A stretch of DNA of 64,000 nt from NCBI RefSeq assembly GCF_048128805.1, contig NC_135998.1, forward strand, positions 27,955,492-28,019,491, given 5' to 3'. The notes beneath the pieces were generated by a model, which made no database searches, had not been told where the DNA came from, and saw nothing but the letters and a program-made list of their open reading frames with translations. Within the stretch, counting starts at the first letter, position 1, and each line of letters starts with the position of its first letter. Position numbers and translations under genes: made by a program. Positions 28,541 through 39,300 of the stretch are shown here, one piece after another. Source of the DNA: Centroberyx gerrardi. Taxonomy: Eukaryota > Chordata > Actinopteri > Beryciformes > Berycidae.

Positions 28541-31500
28541 TCAAAGTCTGGTAAAAATCTGTCTTGTCAAGTTGGTGATAAGATTATGTCATAGGCCCAT
28601 ATTTCCCCTCACGTCCCCTGTCTGGTTTTTAAGACAAAGTCAAGCAAGGCCGTGTTTTATAGTGATTTTAAAACAGCTATGAGGTGTTGTTATAGGCACA
28701 AAGCAAAGTAGAGTTTTTGTTATTTCAGTTTTATTGATTTTTACATGGGGATTCTGAGGAAGCCTTCTCTGTCTGATAAAGGCTATGGGTTTCTTGGTAC
28801 CATATTTGTTCGGGACAAGAAGTGGATTTTGACTTCATAGGAGTTGCTGAGGCTGTGGAGATAGCCTGGTCGCATCCCACAGCTTTTCCCCTCCTCCTCC
28901 CTCCTCCTCTCCTGCCAGGAAGTAACCTGGACGAGACGAGTGGAGGGATGGAGCGGAGCGGAGGAGGGAGGGAGCGAGAGAGAGTGGAGGCCAGTTTGGG
29001 ACAGTTTATTTGCTGCTCCATCACCAAAAATGTCTGCTATATAGGGATAATTACCCCACACTTGGAAAGAAATGGTAATTGCCTGCCATCCTGTTATGTA
29101 TCCTGTTATGTATGTATATGTCAGGTTTTTTCAATGACGTCATATTCTGGGTGTGGTCACATTGAGGTCAACCCCCCCCCCCCCTCACCCTACCCCCCGA
29201 CACCCTCCACCCCCCAAACCTTCACCCCCACCGTAAATTTGCAAAGGCTTCCTGGGGAGGAAACACCGGTGCATCCTCCACCGAAAAAACTTAAGGAGTG
29301 GCTTCTCTCGCCTCCTCCACAATTGGGACATCAGGCAACGTGGCAGCACATAAATCATAATTCTTTTGAACATACTGTCCAAGACACTAATCCCTTTTGT
29401 TCCTTCAAGAGTCGTTTTCTTGGAATCATCGCTATGTCCTGAAATGTGTTTCTTCAAAGCTTTTATTTCAGTTTGAACAGCTAATCAGGATTGTTCTAGC
29501 TTCTGCAATCAATAGTAACAGTGAAAGAACATTTCTGTAGGATGACCTTCAGTTTTTCTTTGAATTCATTGTTACGTTGTCCTCAGTAGGCTGGGAACAT
29601 AAGGATTCATCTGCCATGGGCTGTAGAGGAAGGCCCTTTCTCCAGAGGTCAGACAGAGTAATAGAGGATTTATTTTGTGTCCTTTTCTAGCAGGAGGATT
29701 ATCACTGTAAACGTTGCTCAAGGGACATTGATGAGCAGACAGTGTTGCTGAACGACAACACTAAGGGTGTGTTTCCTATGGGTACAACCCCAGTTATTAG
29801 TACAATTGTGATTATTGTGACAGAACCATTAAAATCATTCTGGCAGCCTCCCAGTTTATACTGTACATGTCATCCTGTAGTCATGACTAATGTCAGCAGA
29901 TATTGGTGTAAATAATAGCCTATATAGCATGAATTTTCCCATAAGTTAATGAGGGACAAAAACAGTCAGTGTAAATAGAGGATAGTAAAGATACACACAC
30001 CACGACTTTCAGCTTGTTCAAATAATTCCATGCTGTATGTTGGTAATGGTTTGTGAAGTGATGTTGGTTGTGAAATTAAAAACTAATTCTATTAAAAACT
30101 CATTTCTGGGGAGTTTTGTACAATGCGTGTATATACCCATATACTGAGAAAATGCAATATACTTGCATTTCTGACCTCTCACTGAGATTAATATGTAATC
30201 CAATCTAAAAAATACAGGAATAAAATGAAATGCAATATGAAATTGAACAACTTTGAAATAATAGGACCCTATCTAAGCTGTTTCTTTGTTTAACAAGATA
30301 CTTTGCATTTCCATTTTCCTTGCAGAAACTAAGAAAAACTATGTTTCCATACAAGATAAGAAAGCACTTAACCAGTATTAGTCTTTCTAGATTGTCTCTC
30401 AGTTTATACAAAATATCTATCATTGGCCTTCAGTAATTGAAATGTTCATCTTCTTCCACAAGTTCAAAAATATGACCCAAAATCAGACCAGAAGTAATCA
30501 CACATTTAACAGAGTGTAAATTAGACAAGAGAAATAGATGTTGGCCCAGGTTTAAAACTGAATTTACAAGTTAGTTAGCCCTAACAGCTGCTTCTCAATG
30601 CGGTTTGGCATCTCTCACAGGTTTGTGAGAGATGCCAAACTTTTTATCTGCAGGAGGAAGGGAAAGGATGAAAACATTCACGTGGCTGTAAATGCTTAAG
30701 TTCTTAAAGAGAGAAAAGGCATGTTCACCAGGTTTGAATCGCCTACATATAGTGGAAATACTGCGGGTCAAATGTCCTTCAGCTTATAGCTTCTCAGGTG
30801 ATCAGTGTTAGCTTGATGTTAGGAGTTGGGTGAGAGCAGCAGGTACGTCACTGGGGTCAAGTGGGAATGTTTTGTTGAATTAAGCCCTCCACTCCTCCAG
30901 AGGGAGACAGTAATGTTTGGGGTCCACACAGATTTTTGGTTTAATGACAATCTAAAAATACAAGTGTGTGTAATAATAGACTTTCTGATTCCACTCTGAT
31001 ATGTCCCATTACCTGAGCTTCATCTTTCATATTTGTTTCCCCTCATTTCTCCAACAGGTTTACCATGTGGTGTGATTTGTGTGTGTGTCAGTATTCAAAT
31101 GTGCCTGTCCTGTTAGTCACTGCAGTTTGGAATTTGAAAGCTAGGTGGGGATAGAAGTGAATACACATGTGCTTTTGTGTCAGTGAAGAGGTGTTTGGTA
31201 ATGGATATGTGATAGATGGAGGATAAGGTGGATACATAAACTGGCATACAGAAATCTCTCATTAAAGACAAAGACAAAAAATGTAGCTGAGTTTCCCCTT
31301 TAGTCCCGTGATAAACAACCCAGAACAGAAATGTTTGCATACACAAACTATATTGATGCATCATCATCTTTTATGTGCACAATATCATAATTCAAGCCAA
31401 ATGGCATTAGGACAATATCTATAAGTTTGTAGTGGGCTTGTTTTTATGCTGTGCACACATATGGGTTTGATCATTCATGGGATAAAATACAGGGTATACA

Positions 31501-31943
31501 ATGAATTATTAAAGGAATTGAGTTATAAATAAGTATAAATATTTTTTTATGAGTGTCGGCATCTCACTTAACTGTGCTTGTGAAAAATAAATGAAGCTGA
31601 CTCTAGCAATATATACTGGCCTTTACCTCTTTTTCACCCATTTCACACATTTTTCTGACTCCTTTCCTCCATTTTGTCAGAGTACTGTTCTTGATTGTTT
31701 CATTTTCTCCGTGAAGACATTCACCCTCTCCATGTCTCCCTGTCCTGTCTCCACCCCTCCCTCTATCCTCTTCCCTCTCACTGGCAGCAGTACAGTCAGA
31801 AACGAGGCTGTCAGGAGAGGAGAGGTGTCATGTTCTAACTACAGACAAAAAGGCTGGTGGAGCCTTTGATAAATAGCAACAGGATTGAAGGGAAACTATC
31901 AGCTTTAGCTTGTTCGTAATCAGTCAGGAGCCAGGTCATTGTG

Positions 31944-31986
<43 letters not shown>

Positions 31987-33443
31987 CTGGCTGGCTTAAT
32001 TCAAAGACCCAGATGGCTTGGGCAGCCTGTTGGACAGCGGCTTCATTCCATTCTTTGTCTGTAGTGACACAAATAAATAATATGTATTGCTCAATCAAGG
32101 GCGCTACCTTGTTAAATGAACCACAGAAACGACCCTTGTGCATCAGAGTCAACAGATTGGATTGAATCGCTGGTGCGTTCTGTGTAGATGACAGTGGATC
32201 AGCCTGACAGTTTGTCTGGGCTCAGGAGATCGTTTATGGGGAAAAATGAAATGAAAACACAAAGACAGTTCTGCTGATATCTGACACCAGCTGTCACGCC
32301 AAAGTTCAACCAAAGTCTGAAGTTGAACCCTTTGCTATAAAGTATCAGTCCAAACTAAACCGGGCTTGTCAGTATGAGTCCGTCCTGAGAGACCATGAGG
32401 TAATCTGCAAGATCTTTTTTTTTTTAATTTAGTCTCCATCTTTGGTGCTCAGCGCTCATTTCTGTGGTGTTCCTGCACTGCACTTCCCAGAGATCACCTG
32501 TCAATCAAACAGTGTGTCCAGTACTGTCGTTTTCCTTGGATTTTCTGTTGAGTTTCTGTAGGTGGCGCTCTTTTCTTTGTCTGTTCAGCCAAATAAGTAC
32601 GTGTATCTGAGAAGAATACACAAAAAAATGTCTAGTTATACTTTTTGTAATGTGGTGATTGAGTGGTTTAAATTCCTAAAAATTCAGATTTTGTCTTAGC
32701 AACCCAACATTGAATTGTGATCTACCTTTTTTCACGCAGTCTGAGTTGGAGTAAACAGAAACAATAGCCTTTGCTGATCTACATTTATTGGGTGTTTCAT
32801 TTGGCAGTTCATTCCTGCTTACTGTGCCATCACAGGATGCATGAAGTAAACCTACTCAGTTTACAGTGGAGTTCTTTAAGAAATAAGTTAGTGGACTAAC
32901 CTCTATAAAACAGGCCCATAAAAAAAGAGTCCAGCTTCTGATATTCCAATCATGTCGGCTATATACTGTTATCCTCAAGTTGTTATGCACAATGATCAAC
33001 AATTATATTTATTACAATATTTAACACTGAAATACAGTTCAATGATAACACAAAAAATGATCATCTGAGCACAGTAAAACTATCATACAGACCATTTTGA
33101 CGCATTAAATAAAGCAGCATCTTACAATGCGATACATATAAGAAGTCATCAACAACAGCAACACTAACAGTATTGTTTTTGTATGTAAACGCTGACATTT
33201 AAATAGATAATAGTTTGAAACTGGCATGACGACTGGAGGTAATTTACATTCATTGTTTCTCAAACATATGATAATGTGTGCACATGCATGTTAAACTGTC
33301 ATTCTTGGGGTTACAGTCCTCATTAGCGTAAACAAGGGACACTCGAGTGTGTATGTGTATGTGTGTGTGTGTGTGTGTGTGTGATATGTATTTCCTATCT
33401 TATCCAGTCCAATTCCCCTCACAAGTGACCAGAATGTCATTTT

Positions 33444-33508
<65 letters not shown>

Positions 33509-34288
33509 ACACATGTGTTAGGTGTACCACATTCCCTTTGTACCAGGAGTAAGTGCTGCTAGTGGCAGTCATTTATCACCATGTCAGTAAGCATACATAA
33601 ACCAATATGACCTACATATGCCTAGATATGCTACAATTGCTAAAAATAAGTTTGGATACGCAAATGTTACGCATGCTGTGTAGTTCAGACGTAAGCTGAT
33701 GCATTGTGCTGGTGGAGATTCACATCACAGTAACAGTTGAGTCATTTCTAGAATAGTTCCTGAAAATATACAGAACTGCTGAGTGACAAGACGTCCTTCC
33801 AGTGTGTCACCACATGACAACGTAATATTTGGTCCACACACACTCTCTATACTTCACTCACACAGTGGGGAAATAGAGCAGCTAAACAGATAAAACAGAC
33901 CAGTAAACTCGCAAAGTACAGTTCCTGTATGTGGACATTCTTTGCCTAGTTCCGTGCAGCTGTTGTCTGCGAGTCTGAAATAGCATCTCTCCTGGCCAAT
34001 GACACACACCCTTCTTCCATCCACAGCTTGTATGGAGAGATGCATCGAGCAGCCCCAGCACCCAAGAAGGGGAGCTGGCAGGGGCAAAGCTTCCCTTGAC
34101 TGTTGTCTCATCCGCTTCTCTCCTCCACCGCTTTATCAATCCCTCTATATTTGACTCCCAGTTTCTCTCTCCCTCCCTGTCTCCTCCTCTATATTTAGTT
34201 GGCCTGTGGCCTGGCCCTACAGACTGAACCCTGCTCTACACATTGTCAAAACAAGGGTCTAATCCTGCGCAACAGGTGCTAGCTCAAC

Positions 34289-34329
<41 letters not shown>

Positions 34330-34841
34330 GCAACCTGTCCCCCCATGTCCACACAACACAAACACACCGTCACAACCTTAACATGAAGTGGCACCGTTGC
34401 CAAGGGAAGCGGTGGGTCAAGTTTTCCAAAACCGGCTCGGGAATGCTGGGGGTCAAGTGGTGACGCAGCGCATATGTTCTGCTGAATGATGAAGAGAACC
34501 AGTATGAGGTCTCTACTGCTGGGTTTGCTTCCGTCTGGCCTGTTATGTTCAAGCCAAGGCCAGGCGTGTCCTCTCCACTGAAGTGCACCCTGTATTGTTT
34601 GGGCAAATCAGAGCACTATAGGCATTCACTGGATATTAATGCACTTGTTAAAACAAAATAACACGGCTGAATAATGCACTTGACCAATACAGTCTAGATA
34701 GGTAGCCATCGCAGCAAGGCTGTGCATGCACTGCTTCTGTAGTACAGTCAGAGCGGGCCAATGCCAGGTTTTCAGCCAGTGCTCTAAGTGGGCTAGTGCT
34801 CCACTTTGTGAGTGTTTTACAATCACATCATTCTTGATGCT
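28541..34841. other. Intergenic region between scarb1 and tacr1 (convergent 3' ends)
   Basis: No exon recognised. Holds purine/pyrimidine-rich DNA (28880-28990), a C-rich block (29171-29230), a perfect hairpin (30603-30640), TG repeats (31945-31986, 33346-33383, 33456-33507) and a CA repeat (34290-34328). The part nearest 34842 must be the 3' UTR of tacr1; its poly(A) site was not located. Confidence 0.5.
30603..30640. repeat. Perfect hairpin, 17-bp stem, 4-nt loop
   Basis: Arms 30603-30619 and 30624-30640 pair exactly around GGTT. A five-T run follows on the plus strand. It is intergenic, far from any visible exon. Confidence 0.85.
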
Positions 34842-35027
34842 CTAGCATGAGTGACTGTCAGGGCTCTTGGTGATCGTCTTTGCTATTGAGCCATTGGATG
34901 CGAGGTCCGAGGGAGGCGGGCTGAGAGGGGGGCAGGCGGGTAGCTTTGCCCTGTCCTGCTCCACTCCTGCGGGATGGACGACGGTGGAGACGCTGGTCTC
35001 CATCCGACTGGCTCGGTACATACTCGC
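34842..35027 (-). CDS. tacr1: tacr1 exon 7 (C-terminal tail)
   Basis: Residues 350-410: [17 protein letters not shown], a Pro/Ser-rich part, then [14 protein letters not shown] and TAG at 34842-34844. The Ser/Thr-rich tail is the usual GRK/arrestin region. The splice choice (acceptor cccag, 35028) is supported by the match [11 protein letters not shown] to the mammalian tail. Confidence 0.88.
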   Translation of the reverse strand, partial: ASMYRASRMETSVSTVVHPAGVEQDRAKLPACPPLSPPPSDLASNGSIAKTITKSPDSHSC

Positions 35028-36336
35028 CTGGGACAGATGAAGAGAGGTTAAATTCATAAGGCAAGAGAAGACGTACTCTCTCTCACACACGCTCACACAC
35101 TGCCCACACCTGGGTTTGGAGGTAGCGGGGTGACTTGAGCTCTAGTCCCTCAGTCGGGCCGGCGGGAGCACAAGCGCAGCAGCAAAACACCTGCTGGAAA
35201 CCGGCTCTGAATCTGCAGAGAGGAGGATGGATATGTCAGAGGAGGATGGATTAAAGGCATCACAGACACAAATACAGATTACACATGAGTAGATACACAG
35301 ATGATAGAGCAACAGATAAACATGCACGCCAGCCAGTGTTTTGACAGATCAGCACGAAGGTAGACTGACAGGCGGGCCCACAGCCATATATCCCCTACCT
35401 GCTGTTGAGGCAGCAGTAGATGATGGGGTTGTACATGGTGGAGCTCATGGCCAGCCACATGACGGCCAGGTAGACCTGCTGGATGTAGCGCTGCTCGAAC
35501 AAGTCGGGGAAGAACTGGTGCAGCAAGAAGTAGACGTGGTAGGGCAGCCAGCACACAGCGAACGTACACACCACCACAATCATCATCTTCACCACCTGGC
35601 ACAGGGAATACACGGAGGGAAGGGAGAGGAGGAGGCACAGTGGTTTTATAATAACATTTTGTTTTTGTTTTTCATGCGGGGATTAAAAAGCCATTAAATT
35701 AAATGATAGTGTTTTGTGATAGTGCATTACTATACTTAGTAGCCTATGGGGGGAAGACAAAATTGGTAGTGGTGTGTGTGTGTGTGTGTGTGCGTGTGTT
35801 TCTGTGAGCATGCACACATCACCTTGCGTTTAGCAATAAGCTGCTCTCTGTAATGGTCAGAGGAATCTCCAGGGATCTCGCTTGCCCAGAGGGTAACGCC
35901 CACCGCCATGTACGCGCATCCCATGATGCAAAGGGGCAGGAAGTAGATCAGCAGTGTCACGCAAACGTAGTATCTGCAGCAAGGCGGTGTGGGGTAGAGA
36001 TTAAAAGTGAGACATAGCGAGCAAGGAAGGAAAGGAGAAATGTCAATGTTTTGCACTGGAATTACTGGCATTAATTATTAATCTTCCAGAGAGCCACTGG
36101 CAGGCTCATTTATATGATTGATATCCAGTTGCAGAACTGTTGGTGAATAGTTCATAACATTGGTTAGTGTGGTCTTGCTGAGTCTCTCCTGCCTGCATTG
36201 GGTTCAACCATAAAACAACCCAGCAGAAATGATTTCAAGGGAAATGAAACAATCTGGCAGCAGTACATTATAACCCAACAAAACGACCTAACACACACAG
36301 TTTGAATCAGCAGTATTTTTGGTGTATGCTCAAACA

Positions 36337-36382
<46 letters not shown>

Positions 36383-39300
36383 GGTGATTCTTCATCTGTG
36401 TCGCTGCAAGGAGCCCAGCCTCGAGGATCAGGATTACTCGCTTAAAGATGCATGAAATCAATTTGAGGTTGAGAAGGTGTGTTAAGGAGGCAGAGAGGCA
36501 AGATAATAAAGCATTAATCTTAGAAGTGAATTTATCAGATGCCCTTTTTCTTTTTTTTTACCCGGAGAGATATGCATATTTCCTGCTGGAATCAATCAGA
36601 CATAAGGGATAAAGCCCATCACTTGATGAGCAACAGGAGTAATTTTAGCTAGATGTTCCGTAGTTATCCTTTATTCATCCCCCGAGGGATTGTTCAGGGC
36701 AAATCCTCAGCCAGACTGCAGCAGGTACAGGTGTAGTATCTTGTTCAGCCTCACAGGGAATCCAACCTGGGGGAAGACCTCACTTACGACTAGGCTGTCC
36801 CAGTGGTTAGTGAGGTCAAAGCTTTGATGCTCAAATCTTTGAGCATCAAAGTCAGATAGAGCTTTATCATTCCAAACTCATGAATATATGGCAGTCAGTC
36901 AATTTTGTCAAGAGCCTGCCAATTATCACAACATTTCTTTGTTTTAGTCTTTTTACTACTCCCATTTACACGTCTGGACCATTTCCTTCTATTACCTTTT
37001 GAGATAAAACATTAAAGAATGAGAGTTCTTGTAATCTGATTATACCAGGGCATATTAACTGAGATGTCTTGACATACAGAACTGGATTTTGCTCACATTG
37101 GCACTGGATCTCCATGGCCTGATTTGAAAGTGGGCATACTTGTGTTATGATCATAATTATTCATAGTGTGGAAAAATAACGCTCAAAAGTGTCATTTTTG
37201 AAAAGCAAGGACCTCAACATGAAAACCTCTGGAGAAAATTGCGAGTTTTTTTCCCCTCTACGGTTATCAGGGATTCAGTAAATACAGCCACATGAGATGC
37301 ATAATGAATATTTTCAAGCCAAATGTGGGCACACAGCAATGTGGACTCATAGCATACATTTTTCATCAGATCTCAGAAACTGCATTGAAATGACAAGTCT
37401 AATAGGGATTCGAGATGAACTAAGAAATGGCAAGCCCGGCCAAAAGGGAAAATGGCCAAATTCTCATGTCAAAACCTCACACTAATACTAATAATCAGAC
37501 AACCATAACTGTTCTCCATACTGGACAAATTAAGTAGAGAATAATGTAAAAAGTATTGTCAGTGAACTACTTGATGAGATCTTTGTATTCTGGTTATTCC
37601 GGTTAATAGAACCGAATAGAATAGTGTTCTTGTTTCTTCTTCTCAGGTACCATACTCACATCTTCTTGAAGTCGACGGCGGTGTACTCGGGCCAGTCAAT
37701 GTAGCAGACGGTGCGGCCCGGCAGCAGAGCGGTGGAGGAGTAGTAGTACTGAGGGAAGGCCAGCAGCAGAGCCAGCAGCCAGATCACACCGATCACCGCT
37801 CGAGTCTCTGTTGAAGAAAGCCTTTGCTGCAGGGGATGGATAATGGCCATGTACCTGGCACACACACACACACACACACACACAGAGGAAATGTCAGGGA
37901 CACAGCTGGGAAAATGTCTATTCAGTTAATTCACAGTTACTGTGTTCAGCCTCTTTAACTTTAACATGGCAGTTAGAAATAGGCGTACATTTGGAGTGCA
38001 TTTGGAGTGTGTACCGCCAGTGACTGCTTGTGTGTGTTTGTGCATGTGTGTGTGTGTGTGTGTGTGTGTGCACCGGCGTGAATACAATCACACACAGGAG
38101 ACGTGTTGATATAGCTTTCTAATATAGCAGAGAACATGGTGGAAATGAAGACAGCAGCGTCTCTCATATCTTCTCTCCTCTTGAGTGTTTTCGCCTGTTC
38201 ACATCTCCTTATCCCGGCCCCCACTCTCTTTCCCTCTTTCTCTCTTTCTCTCCCCTTCTACCTCTTTGAACTCGAACGCCATCCCCTCTCTCTCCCAATC
38301 ATTCCTGTCTCTTCACTGTCAGCTATCAATACCCTCCTCTCCCCCTGCCCCCCTCCAAAGGAATGTATTAATTTGATCGCCGTTCATTGTCTTTTTATTT
38401 TAAATTATGATTATGATAATGTAGTCTTTACACTACATAATTATCAAAACATAGCGCTATCACCTCTGCTCTAGCATCTGTAGGATAATTTAGTAGCCAA
38501 AAACATCCTGTGCCACAGTCCTGTTGGCAGAAGCACTATGGTGATGTCTTATGGTCTCTCAATACTTCTGGGCTCTGAATATACAATTTCAGTTCAACTG
38601 ATTTTATTATTTTTTTCCTGTTCATACACCGTGCATAGAGCCATGCAAGTGAGACCTTTGAAAAAACGCTCCATATTAAATAAAGGTTCCACTATATTGC
38701 ACTAACAGTATAAGGGATCTGCTATAGTGCATATACTGTATAGCCTAAAGGTGCTGTAATCTGCACTCTCATTTTGAGAGTAATCCTGTGCTGGACTGAA
38801 GTCAGCTGTGAAGACTTCTGGGCTGTGTGGGATTTGAGATATATGTACACACACACACACACACACACACTACTCACCTGTCCAGTGCAATGGCAGTCAT
38901 GGAGTAGATGCTGGCAAATACGGCTGCAATGGGGAAGAAGTTGTGGAAGCGGCAGTAGACCAGACCAAAGTACCACTCGTTATGAACAGCGTAGGCGAAG
39001 TTGATGGCTGTGTTGAACGCTGACATGGAGGCCTCGGCAAAGGCCAGGTTCACCTGGAATACAATGCAGCGGTGACAGAATGAACTGGTCTCTTTGGTCT
39101 TACAAAAATGCACACAAACAAGTTCCCATGAGCTGCACCCAGACATCCTTACAACAAGGCTGCCCCCTCCCTGTAGTGTTGTTTTCTTCGATCTCACAAC
39201 TGCAATATTATGCGATCTCATAACTGAAATGAAGTCACACAATAACAGGAATACTTTCCTTTGATAATGAGGATCAGTCATTTTTTTTTACTCATCCTGA

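Noticed and set aside
28731..29457. Several 90-206-codon frames on both strands
   Set aside because: They result from the purine/pyrimidine-rich and C-rich blocks; translations are Pro/Arg/Glu low complexity.
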